The position numbers and the translations under genes were made by a program. From Sphingobacteriales bacterium (GTDB lineage Bacteria; Bacteroidota; Bacteroidia; Chitinophagales; Chitinophagaceae), in NCBI GenBank assembly GCA_016235125.1, contig JACRLZ010000007.1:62001-126000 (forward strand): a stretch of DNA of 64,000 nucleotides, written 5' to 3'. The stretch's first letter is position 1. The number at the start of each line of letters is the position of its first letter. Below are positions 27,027 to 35,060 of this stretch, piece by piece. The notes beneath the pieces were generated by a model. It was not told the origin of the DNA and ran no database searches. It worked only from the letters and a program-made list of their open reading frames with translations.

Positions 27027-28829
27027 ATGGGAACATTGTGGAAAGATCTGAGGTCCATTTTTTCTTCTTCCGGGATGCAGGAAAGACAATACCTGATAAT
27101 CCTTGATGAAAACGGAAACATCCTGAAAGCCAATTCAAGGATGTTAAAAGAATTTAATCTGAAAAACCCGGGGCAGGCCGAAAGCAATTTTTTTAACCTG
27201 ATCCATCCTGTACATATAGAAAACTTTAAAAACGCATTCCGGTACTCCTCTCAAAACAGCAACCCTTATCCTGTGGAATTGGTCCTGAAGAATGGCCACA
27301 TCCAGCCCATGAACTGGCAGGTAAATTTTTTAACTGCCGGTCCTTATTCAAAATCTTTTATATGCGTTGGCAATGTGATTGCTGCCGGGAAAAAACCCGA
27401 TGCCATTCAGGTTGCCGGTTTTGGACAAAAGGCGGCCATTCTTCAGGCCTTTATGAAAAACACTCCCAATATGGCATGGGCGATAGATGAGGATGCCACA
27501 TTACTGATGGCCAATCCTGTTTTTCTGAATTATTTCCGGCTCACTGAAGATGCTTTAAATAAAAAAATTGCGGAAATAATCCCGCTGTCAGTGGTGGATG
27601 CATTGTATGCACATCATATAAAAGTTTTTCAGACAGGTCTGCCTCTTGAGGTTTTGGAAAAAACAAAAATGGCAGATGGATCAACAGCTGTATTCAGGGT
27701 AGCCATTTTCCCGGTAGATGGGATAGAAGGGAAAAAAATGGCAGCCGGTATAGCTATTAACTATGCAGATAAATATTATGCTGAAAAGAACCTGAAGAAA
27801 GCCAATGAAAGACTTTCACAACTTTCACGGGTTACTTCCGATGCCATCTGGGAGTGGGATATGCTGAGCGGTGAGATCTTCCGGAATGAAAAACTTATTG
27901 AGATGATAGGGTGTCCTCCGTCAGACCACGGAAACCTGGCCTGGTGGATAAGCCGTGTGCATCCCGAAGACAGGGATCAGCTTACCGATAAACTGAAAGA
28001 AGTAACTGATAAGAGTCTTCAGTCGTGGGAAAGCGAATACCGTTTTCTGTGTACGGATGGCGAATACAAGAATATGCTCGACCGGGGCTATGTCATTTAT
28101 GAGAAGGGTATGCCGGTAAAAATGATTGGTTCGCTTCATGATATTACAAATGAAAAGCTCATGACCAATCTTTTAATGGAAGAAAAGCTTCGCCAGTATA
28201 AAAATATATCCGAAGCTGCCATGCGGGTACAGGAGCAGGAACGTACAAGGCTGGGAAGGGAAATGCATGACAACGTAAATCAGCTTCTCTCTACTATCAA
28301 GATGTTTATCGGGTTATTGACTCCTGCCAATGCACAAGAACAGGAAATAAAACAGAAAGCATCGGAATATACCCTGCTTGCCATTGAAGAGATTAGAAAA
28401 CTTTCCAGGGAAATGGTGTCGCCGCAACTGAATGGAGACAGCCTGGCAGAAAATATTCAGAAAATTATTTCTGATATTGAATTATCATCGGGTCTTAGGA
28501 TCAGGTTTGCATTTGACAGTGACCATGAAATTCTGAGTCCCGGGAAAAAACTCACCCTTTACCGCATCGTTCAGGAACAACTAAAGAACATCATCAAATA
28601 CAGTAAAGCAAAAAAAGCTGAGATACTTCTGTTAACCCGTGATAACCAGGTGCAGCTCAGTATTAAAGACGATGGAATTGGTTTTGACATGAAAAAAACA
28701 AACCCGGGTATCGGCCTGGCAAGCATCAGGGACAGGGCCAATTTTTACAATGGGAAAACAGAAATCATTGCATCACCCGGCAAAGGCTGTGAGGTTACAG
28801 TCAGCATACCTCTCTTAGACTCAGATTAA
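27027..28829 (+). CDS. Cytoplasmic PAS-domain histidine kinase, NarX type
   Basis: Soluble kinase of about 600 residues. The frame opens with a TTG at 26976, but the first ATG at 27027 (MGTLWKDLRS) is the better start. PAS-like units: residues about 15-115 (YLIILDENGNILKANSRMLK), 135-260 (NTPNMAWAIDEDATLLMANP) and 270-385 (TSDAIWEWDMLSGEIFRNEK, a PAS_3 type). The HisKA_3 motif is RLGREMHDNVNQLL with His414; the HATPase has LTLYRIVQEQLKNIIKYSKA, IKDDGIGFDMKK and GIGLASIRDRA. It has no membrane helix, unlike the upstream kinase. It most likely acts with the lone receiver 69 nt upstream or shares the NarL regulator. Confidence 0.9.
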   Translation: MGTLWKDLRSIFSSSGMQERQYLIILDENGNILKANSRMLKEFNLKNPGQAESNFFNLIHPVHIENFKNAFRYSSQNSNPYPVELVLKNGHIQPMNWQVNFLTAGPYSKSFICVGNVIAAGKKPDAIQVAGFGQKAAILQAFMKNTPNMAWAIDEDATLLMANPVFLNYFRLTEDALNKKIAEIIPLSVVDALYAHHIKVFQTGLPLEVLEKTKMADGSTAVFRVAIFPVDGIEGKKMAAGIAINYADKYYAEKNLKKANERLSQLSRVTSDAIWEWDMLSGEIFRNEKLIEMIGCPPSDHGNLAWWISRVHPEDRDQLTDKLKEVTDKSLQSWESEYRFLCTDGEYKNMLDRGYVIYEKGMPVKMIGSLHDITNEKLMTNLLMEEKLRQYKNISEAAMRVQEQERTRLGREMHDNVNQLLSTIKMFIGLLTPANAQEQEIKQKASEYTLLAIEEIRKLSREMVSPQLNGDSLAENIQKIISDIELSSGLRIRFAFDSDHEILSPGKKLTLYRIVQEQLKNIIKYSKAKKAEILLLTRDNQVQLSIKDDGIGFDMKKTNPGIGLASIRDRANFYNGKTEIIASPGKGCEVTVSIPLLDSD

Positions 28830-28860
28830 TCATAACAGTATTTTACAGGAAGTGCAAAAC

Positions 28861-28945
28861 TGTGTCAGCCCGTGCTTGTCGAAGGATGACCTTTTGATTG
28901 TCGGTATTTCGGCAAGCTCAATGTGACATCAAAAGAATGTTTGCG
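28861..28945. repeat. Interleaved inverted-repeat element in the kinase/membrane-protein gap
   Basis: Between the stops of two convergent genes. TGCTTGTCGAAGGATGACCT and TTCGGCAAGCTCAATGTGAC contain mutually complementary words (CTTGTCGAA with TTCGGCAAG; CTTTTGAT with ATCAAAAG). The CTTCGACAAGCTCA-type core resembles intergenic repeats common in Bacteroidota. It may act as a bidirectional terminator. Confidence 0.4.
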
Positions 28946-28952
28946 ACAGCCC

Positions 28953-29756
28953 TTAATCTTCCTTGTTAGTCAATTCCTTTAAAGTCTGGAATGAGTCGTC
29001 GAATTTTTCAACAACTTTTATTTTTCTTCCATTGGCTCCCAGCATCAGTTCCAGTGCGCCGGCCACTTGTTTTTTTAGCGGGGTAAGCACCCATTCCATT
29101 TCTGCCGGCCCATTCTTTACTTCTTCATTGATGCGTTTGCGGTAATTCTCTTTCATTTCGCTGTTCAACGCTTCAAGGTCTTTGGTTGTTTCCCAGTGCT
29201 TTTCACCTATCAGCGGTATGCTGTATTCCAACACCTCAGCTATCTTCCAGTCATAACTGAGATCTGAAAATGAAAGAAACTTTGGGTTGATATTGGCTAC
29301 TGTGAGTTCATTTTTTTCTTCATTGAATTTAACCCTCAGGTCTTTCAGGTCAAGTCCGTATTTGGCAACAATGCTTACCTGCAAAGCGCCGAGGAATCGT
29401 ATCTTCTTTTTTTCATGTTCGGAGGGTTCATTCCACACCCGGGTGAAATTGGTGTTCACTTCCATCAGGCTCAGGTCCACCACACTTTTGATTTCGGAGA
29501 TATTGAGTTTACGGTTGCGCAGTTCTGTATTCTCACTTTTAAGGGATGTGGAGGTCTTATCGCTTTCTTTTAGTCGTGTTTTTAAATTATGTATCTCATC
29601 ATCTTTTTGTTTTATTAAAAGATGGTAGGCGCCGACGGCTATAGCTCCCACACCAAAAACAATAACACCATAGACTATAAACTTATTCAGTATAAGCACC
29701 AGCGAAACAGCAATGATAGCTGCGAGGATCAGGTACATCTTCAGATTGCGGAACAT
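28953..29756 (-). CDS. Membrane-anchored coiled-coil protein, possibly DUF4230-like
   Basis: Protein of 267 residues of unknown function. Two adjacent hydrophobic helices (MYLILAAIIAVSLVLILNKF and VYGVIVFGVGAIAVGAYHLL) anchor it at the N-terminus, followed by a coiled coil (KDDEIHNLKTRLKESDKTST, residues about 52-80). The rest is a soluble alpha/beta domain (LNISEIKSVVDLSLMEVNTN; YGLDLKDLRVKFNEEKNELT; EMEWVLTPLKKQVAGALELM). The layout, an N-terminal membrane hairpin followed by a strand-rich part, resembles DUF4230 proteins, but I could not confirm this. It is transcribed alone and divergently from the cyclase fusion. Confidence 0.7.
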   Translation of the reverse strand: MFRNLKMYLILAAIIAVSLVLILNKFIVYGVIVFGVGAIAVGAYHLLIKQKDDEIHNLKTRLKESDKTSTSLKSENTELRNRKLNISEIKSVVDLSLMEVNTNFTRVWNEPSEHEKKKIRFLGALQVSIVAKYGLDLKDLRVKFNEEKNELTVANINPKFLSFSDLSYDWKIAEVLEYSIPLIGEKHWETTKDLEALNSEMKENYRKRINEEVKNGPAEMEWVLTPLKKQVAGALELMLGANGRKIKVVEKFDDSFQTLKELTNKED

Positions 29757-29931
29757 GATTGGGGTTTTAATGTGAACAATGCGGGCCGGGGTTCAAGAAA
29801 GGATATTGGCTTCTGAATGCGTTAATGAATATACGGAAGTTGGAGGAAAAAATGCATTGAACCCGGTTCTTTAAAAATACTCATGAGGGTATCCATTAAG
29901 CAACTTACTTTGCAGATATAATTTTTTACCG

Positions 29932-31263
29932 GTGGTACTTCCGCAAACCAAATATGCAAAAAGCGGCAATGTTAATATTGCTTACCAGGTAGTTGGCAGC
30001 GGTTCCATAGATCTGGTTCTTGTAATGGGATGGGTTTCCAATGTGGAATATTCATGGGAAGAACCCTCCCTTCGCAATTTTTTTACAAGATTATCTTCTT
30101 TCTCCCGGCTTATCATTTTTGATAAAAGAGGCACCGGTCTTTCCGACCGGGTTTCTGAACTCCCCACACTGGAGCAGCGCATGGATGATGTTCGTTCAGT
30201 AATGGATGCTGCAGGCTCAAAATGTGCGGCGCTTTTTGGCGTATCAGAAGGCGGGCCTATGTGTGCATTATTTGCGGCTACTTATCCCGAACGGACATCG
30301 GCCCTCATCATCTACGCTTCTTATGCCAGGCGGATCCGGGATCCCGAATATCCCTGGGCGCCCACATATGAAGAAAGAGAAAAACTGTATAAGGAAGTGG
30401 AAGAAAACTGGGGAGGTCCCGTAGGCATTGAATCGCTTGCTCCCTCTGCCGCAAAAGATGAACGGTTTAAAAACTGGTGGGCCACTTATTTGCGAAGAAG
30501 TGCAAGCCCGGGAGATGCGGTGGCTTTATTAAAAATGAATACCAGCATTGATATCAGGAATGTTCTTCCTGTCATTAGTGTGCCTGCATTGATCATACAT
30601 CGCAGGGAGGATATGGATATGAAAGTGGAAGAAGGCCGGTATATCGCCGGGAGGATACCCGGTGCAAAATTCAGTGAACTGGAAGGAAACGATCATATAC
30701 CCTGGGCAGGCGATTATCAAAAGATTCTGGATGAGGCAGAAGTTTTTTTAACAGGTGAATTGAAACATGCAGAATCCGAACGTATTCTTGCCACCGTTAT
30801 GTTTACTGACATTGTGGGTTCCACTAACCTCGCTAATGAATTAGGCGATACCAGGTGGCATCACCTGCTGCAAAATCATTACGACCTGGTTAGAAAACAA
30901 CTTGAACGGTTTAAAGGAAAAGAGATCGTTACTACCGGTGATGGGTTTCTTGCCACTTTTGATGGTCCTGCAAGGGCCATTCGCTGCGCCTGTGCTATTC
31001 GGGATTCATCCCGTTCATTGGGAATAGAGATAAGGGCCGGGCTGCATACCGGGGAATGTGAACTGATGCAAAACAATGTGGGAGGAATCGCTGTGCATAC
31101 GGGTGCAAGGGTAATGTCGAAGGCGGGCAACAATGAGGTTTGGGTTTCCGGTACGGTGAAGGACCTTGTGGCTGGTTCGGGCATTCAATTTGAGAGCAAG
31201 GGAAAATTCTTTTTAAAAGGGATACCGGGGGAATGGGAACTTTTTGGGGTGAGCAAATATTGA
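29932..31263 (+). CDS. Alpha/beta hydrolase fused to a class III nucleotide cyclase
   Basis: Two-domain protein of 443 residues; GTG start at 29932 since no earlier ATG is in frame. Residues 1-272 are an alpha/beta hydrolase (YAKSGNVNIAYQVVGSG; FDKRGTGLSDR; nucleophile elbow GVSEGG with Ser105; acid region HRREDMDMKV; His in EGNDHIPWAGD). Residues 283-443 are a class III cyclase catalytic domain: metal-binding Asp293 in MFTDIVGST and Asp337 in TTGDGFLATFDG, and the C-terminal VHTGARVMSKAGNNEVWVS. The position usually holding the adenine-specifying Lys (V-K-T-x-G-D-G) is Val (IVTTGDG), and the Asn of VNxAAR is His, so substrate choice is not predictable. Such fusions occur in soil bacteria; a ligand hydrolysed or bound by the first domain may control cyclic nucleotide output. 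Confidence 0.92.
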   Translation: MVLPQTKYAKSGNVNIAYQVVGSGSIDLVLVMGWVSNVEYSWEEPSLRNFFTRLSSFSRLIIFDKRGTGLSDRVSELPTLEQRMDDVRSVMDAAGSKCAALFGVSEGGPMCALFAATYPERTSALIIYASYARRIRDPEYPWAPTYEEREKLYKEVEENWGGPVGIESLAPSAAKDERFKNWWATYLRRSASPGDAVALLKMNTSIDIRNVLPVISVPALIIHRREDMDMKVEEGRYIAGRIPGAKFSELEGNDHIPWAGDYQKILDEAEVFLTGELKHAESERILATVMFTDIVGSTNLANELGDTRWHHLLQNHYDLVRKQLERFKGKEIVTTGDGFLATFDGPARAIRCACAIRDSSRSLGIEIRAGLHTGECELMQNNVGGIAVHTGARVMSKAGNNEVWVSGTVKDLVAGSGIQFESKGKFFLKGIPGEWELFGVSKY

Positions 31264-31305
31264 TTGATAATAAAACAGCAGCGTAAAGGATATTGGTGAG
31301 CAAGT

Positions 31306-32043
31306 TTAACGGTAGCTTTTCTTTTTTAGTTTCTTTGCCATCTTTATAGAATGCTTCAATGACTTTATATTATCCCAGTCGCTGTGTGAAATGATAATAA
31401 ACTTCGGATTAGGGCATTTTTCCTGAACTCTTTTCAGCGTAGCTTCATACTCTGATACATTTGCATCACCCAGATAACCTAAATTTTCAGCATCAGCACC
31501 TTTTATCAGGCAGCCACCGTAGAGAATCTTTTCTTTATTAAACCATATCACTATATTGTCTGCTGTATGTCCTTGTCCGGGATAATAAGTTTGAAAAGAA
31601 TAGTGGCCAACATTGAAGACAGTATCTTTCTCAATTAAATATTCAGCCCTTTTTTTGTTGTTCTTTTTACTCAATTCATCCGTAAGAGCAGTTGTGTAGG
31701 TTCTAATTCCCTGTAGCCTGTAATATTCAAGTCCGGCAGTTCTGTCGCTATGCCAATGTGTTGCAATGCACATTGCTATGCTTTTATTGTGTCTTAACCT
31801 GATACTGTCAAGCAAGGGTTGAAATTGGGTTGTATCCCAGGGTGTGTCAAACATTACAACACCACTGTTAGTTACGAGATACATCCCATTTGCAGGCACC
31901 TGACTTTCTTCGTATGTGTTGTAGGTTGTATAAATATAAAAATCGCCTGCCAAATGTGAGATTTTAAGTTTCACTTCTTTTGTTTGTCCAAAAATATTGA
32001 TCAGAGAAAAAATAAATGATATTGTCAAAATAATTGTCCGCAT
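31306..32043 (-). CDS. Subclass B1 metallo-beta-lactamase
   Basis: Exported zinc hydrolase of 245 residues with signal peptide MRTIILTISFIFSLINIFGQ. All B1 zinc ligands are present: His96, His98 and Asp100 in THWHSDRTAG; His159 in GQGHTADNIV; Cys178 in YGGCLIK; His220 in IISHSDW. Lys181, three residues after the Cys, matches the B1 substrate-binding lysine. Length and overall sequence match chromosomal enzymes of Bacteroidota such as the BlaB/IND/CGB group, which hydrolyse penicillins, cephalosporins and carbapenems. It stands alone on the minus strand, with no mobile element or integron around it, so it is most likely an intrinsic gene. Activity would need testing. Confidence 0.92.
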   Translation of the reverse strand: MRTIILTISFIFSLINIFGQTKEVKLKISHLAGDFYIYTTYNTYEESQVPANGMYLVTNSGVVMFDTPWDTTQFQPLLDSIRLRHNKSIAMCIATHWHSDRTAGLEYYRLQGIRTYTTALTDELSKKNNKKRAEYLIEKDTVFNVGHYSFQTYYPGQGHTADNIVIWFNKEKILYGGCLIKGADAENLGYLGDANVSEYEATLKRVQEKCPNPKFIIISHSDWDNIKSLKHSIKMAKKLKKKSYR

Positions 32044-32157
32044 TCCGGTTCTTGTCTTTTGATTGGGTTGTGTCTGTATTTATAATTATCGTCAACATTT
32101 GTGCTTACGCCATTCTTTGTTTAAATATCCTTTGGCTTTCAGCGTAAATAGAATACA

Positions 32158-33267
32158 TTATACTCCAGCCAGATATTGTCCTTCAATATACTTCACCACT
32201 TCCACCAGGTTCCTTGTTTTTTCAAACACAGCTAACTGGCGATCGGCGCCGGTGCCATTCTCAAGCATTTTATTTACATAAGCTATGCGGTGACGGCTGC
32301 CAAGATGATCGAGTACCGGGTCCAGGAAATCAAGCAATTCATATATCAAGGCCCTCGTATTCACTTCTTCTTCTTTACCAAAATCAATCAGGTATCCATC
32401 CACACCATAGCGGCTGGCTCTCCATTTATTTTCATTCAGCAATGCCCTTGAGTATTGGATGAAGTTTAAATTTTTTGACCGCAGCATATATATCCTTGCA
32501 CAGATGGCCTGGAAAAGGGCTGCAAGAGTGATGGTTTCATCCACCGTCATCGGTATATCACATATCCGGAATTCAACGGTGTTGAAGAATGGGTGCACCC
32601 GCAGGTCCCACCATATTTTTTTTGCATTGTCAATACAGTTGGTCTTTATCAGCAGCTTTACATAGTTATCATACGCCTCAATGCTCTCAAACGCATCCGG
32701 AATACCGGTACGGGGAAATTTATCAAAAACTTTGGTGCGGAAAGACTTGTAGCCCGTCATCCTTCCTTCCCAGAAAGGTGAGTTGGTGCTGAGTGCAAAG
32801 ATGTGCGGTAAAAAATAACGGGTGCTGTTGGCAATATGGTTGGCCATCTCCCGGCTTTCCATACCCACATGCACATGCAGGCCGAAGATGAGATTACTTC
32901 TGGCTGCTTCCTGCAGTTCATTTACTATTTCGCTGTAGCGGATATGGTCGGTTATCAACTGGCTTTCCCAATGGCTGAAAGGATGAGTACCGGCTGCTCC
33001 CATAGCAAAACCCAGACTATCAGCAATCCCGCTGATAGTTTTGCGCAATGCGGATACATCCATAAAGGCTTCATCAATATCGGCGCAGATATCCGTACCA
33101 ACTTCCACCACGGCCTGGTGCATCTCTGCCTTTACTTTATCCTTGATGGCTTTTTGTCCTTCCTGCACTATTCTTTGCTCATGGCTTTTTAATTCATGGG
33201 TCTTAGGATCAAGCACCATGTACTCTTCTTCTACGCCAAGGGTAAAGGTTTTGTAGTTTAAATTCAT
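32158..33267 (-). CDS. YbdK-like carboxylate-amine ligase (GCS2 family)
   Basis: ATP-dependent ligase of 369 residues in the glutamate-cysteine ligase 2 (YbdK) family, which forms an amide or peptide bond. The signature LGVEEEYMVLDPKTHELKSH opens the protein, and AAGTHPFSHWESQLITDHIR, FGLHVHVGMESRE, KIWWDLRVHPFFNTVEFRIC and SRYGVDGYLIDF follow, covering the substrate and metal sites. Its true substrate in Bacteroidota is not established; weak glutamate-cysteine ligase activity is known for E. coli YbdK. It lies in one minus-strand line with an ATP-grasp ligase upstream, with an IVP gene inserted between them. Confidence 0.9.
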   Translation of the reverse strand: MNLNYKTFTLGVEEEYMVLDPKTHELKSHEQRIVQEGQKAIKDKVKAEMHQAVVEVGTDICADIDEAFMDVSALRKTISGIADSLGFAMGAAGTHPFSHWESQLITDHIRYSEIVNELQEAARSNLIFGLHVHVGMESREMANHIANSTRYFLPHIFALSTNSPFWEGRMTGYKSFRTKVFDKFPRTGIPDAFESIEAYDNYVKLLIKTNCIDNAKKIWWDLRVHPFFNTVEFRICDIPMTVDETITLAALFQAICARIYMLRSKNLNFIQYSRALLNENKWRASRYGVDGYLIDFGKEEEVNTRALIYELLDFLDPVLDHLGSRHRIAYVNKMLENGTGADRQLAVFEKTRNLVEVVKYIEGQYLAGV

Positions 33268-33282
33268 TCAGTTTGTTTTTGC

Positions 33283-33302
33283 GATTCGGGATACGGGATA
33301 CG
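33283..33302. repeat. Heptamer-periodic repeat arm, left of IVP 2
   Basis: Read in sevens from 33283: GATTCGG, GATACGG, GATACG(A). The inverted counterpart is at 33717-33761. It lies between the start of the YbdK-like gene and the stop of the IVP gene. Confidence 0.75.
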
Positions 33303-33306
33303 AAAA

Positions 33307-33681
33307 TCACTTAACACTCATATGCTCTCTTTCTACGGATTGTATAAAAGTATTTAATTTTCTTCCCAGCTTATCAAGTTTTTGGCTTAACAACTTATAC
33401 AATGATTCGTCAGTTAGTGAACCGGTTTCAAAAAGCGTTTCCAGGTGATCTATTGTTTCATCATTGGAGGCATGGGCATAAACAAGAAATTTGATATACT
33501 CGTTTTTATACCTTCTTCTACCATAACCTTCAACAATTGTTGCTTTTACAGATTTACTTGATCTTCGGATCTGCTGACCTTCCTCAAACATTTCAAACTT
33601 TGGCAAAGCCATTGACATTTTATGTATTTCGATAACAACTTCTCTGGCAAGTTGCCATATTTCAAGATTCCTGTAACTCAT
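33307..33681 (-). CDS. Four-helix-bundle protein, S23/IVP family (second copy)
   Basis: Helical bundle protein of 124 residues in the 23S-rRNA intervening-sequence protein family. It opens with [20 protein letters not shown] and carries the family core [20 protein letters not shown], then [20 protein letters not shown]. It is quite different in sequence from the first IVP at 17697, so the two are old family members rather than a recent copy. Like the first one it lies between two genes that belong together (ATP-grasp upstream, YbdK-like downstream, all on the minus strand) and is bracketed by inverted short-period repeat arms. Function is unknown; nucleic-acid binding is plausible from the basic surface and the family relation to Avd. 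Confidence 0.9.
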   Translation of the reverse strand: MSYRNLEIWQLAREVVIEIHKMSMALPKFEMFEEGQQIRRSSKSVKATIVEGYGRRRYKNEYIKFLVYAHASNDETIDHLETLFETGSLTDESLYKLLSQKLDKLGRKLNTFIQSVEREHMSVK

Positions 33682-33716
33682 ATAATGAAGTTTTTTAGAT
33701 GCTGAATCATCTCAAA

Positions 33717-33761
33717 CCCGTATTCCGAGACCCGCATCCCGCATCTCATATCCCGAATCAC
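33717..33761. repeat. Heptamer-periodic repeat arm, right of IVP 2
   Basis: On the minus strand it reads GATTCGG, GATATGA, GATGCGG, GATGCGG, GTCTCGG, AATACGG. The period is exactly seven and the unit matches the left arm (GATTCGG, GATACGG). The array includes the TGA stop codon of the ATP-grasp gene (33758-33760), placing the insertion junction at that stop. Confidence 0.78.
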
Positions 33762-34711
33762 ACCAACGCCATTTTATTACTGCCTCTTCTTACATATTCG
33801 CCCCAGGTAAGATTATCTTCTCCGGGTTTATGAGCCAGTGCTTTTTCGATAGCATAATTTGCAGATGTTTCCACCACCCATTCAAAGTTCTCGTCACCCA
33901 CACTGGCTTTGTCAGCATCAGGAGCCGGGTTACAGAAATCAATAGCATAAGGTACACCATCCCTGATTGCCAGTTCCACAGTGTTAAAATCATAGCCAAG
34001 ATATTTGTTGATCCGAAGAACAATGTCTGTCATCAATTGGATCTTTTCTGCTGAAGGCTTCCAGTCAGCTACATAACGAAGATGGTGCGGATTGCGGGGT
34101 TCGTATGACATAATACGAACATATTTTCCGCCGATGCAATAGCAACGATAATATTCAGTGAAAATAATTTCTTCCTGCAACAACATTACCAGTTGCCCTG
34201 TTTCACCGTGCTTTTGAAAAAAGTCTTCAGCATCTTTGATTTTGTAGACATGTTTCCACCCCCCACCGGCAAAGGGCTTCATATAAGCAGGAAATCCAAC
34301 ATATTTGAATATGGAATCCCAATCGAGGGGATAGGCAAGATTCCGGAATGAATCATCGGAGGTATCATCTGGCAGATCTCTTGAAGGTATGATGGCTGTT
34401 TTCGGTACGGGCACATCCACTTTTGTCATCAGGCAATTGTTGAAGTATTTATCATCGGCGCTCCACCAAAAAGGGTTGTTGATAACCGCAGCCCCCGTTA
34501 CCGCAGCATTTTTCAGCCATGTTCTGTAAAATGGCACATCCTGTGAAATCCTGTCGAATATAACCGCATAACCGCTGTCGACACCTTGCATGGCTTTATC
34601 TATCCGGACAGGCTCGGCCAGGATGCCGGGTACATTTTTGCTGTTGACCCTTGCCACAAAAGCTTCGGGAAACGAACGTTCCTTGCCATGCAGAATTCCG
34701 ATTTTCTTCAT
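33758..34711 (-). CDS. ATP-grasp ligase family protein
   Basis: Cytoplasmic protein of 317 residues with an ATP-grasp layout. The N-terminal pre-ATP domain opens KKIGILHGKERSFPEAFVAR. The ATP-binding core is seen in WDSIFKYVGFPAYMKPFAGG (Lys of the first grasp strand and Gly-rich loop), LVMLLQEEIIFTEYYRCYCI (hinge glutamates) and the metal-binding end TVELAIRDGVPYAIDFCNPA (Glu and Asn). ATP-grasp enzymes join a carboxylate to an amine. It is upstream of a YbdK-like amidoligase and divergent from an esterase, which together suggest a small amide or peptide metabolite pathway. The substrate is unknown. Its stop codon lies within the repeat arm of the IVP cassette. Confidence 0.85.
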   Translation of the reverse strand: MKKIGILHGKERSFPEAFVARVNSKNVPGILAEPVRIDKAMQGVDSGYAVIFDRISQDVPFYRTWLKNAAVTGAAVINNPFWWSADDKYFNNCLMTKVDVPVPKTAIIPSRDLPDDTSDDSFRNLAYPLDWDSIFKYVGFPAYMKPFAGGGWKHVYKIKDAEDFFQKHGETGQLVMLLQEEIIFTEYYRCYCIGGKYVRIMSYEPRNPHHLRYVADWKPSAEKIQLMTDIVLRINKYLGYDFNTVELAIRDGVPYAIDFCNPAPDADKASVGDENFEWVVETSANYAIEKALAHKPGEDNLTWGEYVRRGSNKMALV

Positions 34712-34859
34712 AAAAAGATTTTAGATAATTTAATAATTCAGCCACAGCAATATCTTTCGGTTTGACAGGGGCTTTGTCAAATGTATTTTGTCGGGCTGAA
34801 ATAAAAAAAATTAAGTGCCGTGTCCGGCAGTCTCAGTTTGGTTGTTTGCAGCAGTGGTC

Positions 34860-35009
34860 GGGTGCATCCCAATTTTTGCAGGCTGAATTTTCTTTTCTCC
34901 TCAACTATAGTTCGGTTGCATCCCCTCCGCCGGAGGGGCCAAAGACTTTTTTGCATGAGGAAATGTTGAAGGGGGTGGGTTTGGGTATGCGAAAATTTGC
35001 GATGCACCC
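34860..35009. repeat. 150-bp inverted-repeat element, MITE-like
   Basis: Left arm 34860-34880 (GGGTGCATCCCAATTTTTGC + A) and right arm 34988-35009 (TGCGAAAATTTGCGATGCAC + CC) are reverse complements at about 19 of 21 positions. In the middle lies the perfect hairpin CCCCTCC-GCC-GGAGGGG (34922-34938). There is no coding sequence of note inside. It could be a small non-autonomous element or one long structured RNA; target-site duplications are not evident. Confidence 0.6.
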
Positions 35010-35047
35010 TATTGATCAGACCGGAACGAACAGACCGGTATTATCCT

Positions 35048-35055
35048 TACTTTTG
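35048..35055 (+). promoter_or_regulatory. Possible -7 box almost touching the esterase start
   Basis: TACTTTTG fits TAnnTTTG and lies 5 nt before the ATG at 35061. Transcription would start near 35062, making the message leaderless if the second ATG at 35067 is used. No good -33 box is seen, so this is tentative. Confidence 0.3.
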
Positions 35056-35060
35056 AAGCC

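Larger units (their letters stand above)
34712..35060. other. 349-bp divergent gap with a large inverted repeat
   Basis: Between the ATP-grasp gene (minus) and the esterase (plus). It holds a small hairpin TTTGACA/TGTCAAA (34761-34781) and a 150-bp inverted-repeat unit (34860-35009) with a GC-rich hairpin in its middle. The 102-codon frame at 34762-35070 runs through all of these and is not considered a gene. Confidence 0.6.

Noticed and set aside
29786..29866. Inverted words CCGGGGTTCAA / TTGAACCCGG in the promoter gap
   Set aside because: One base is missing in one arm and about 60 bp separates them; it could be a factor-binding pair but is not convincing alone.
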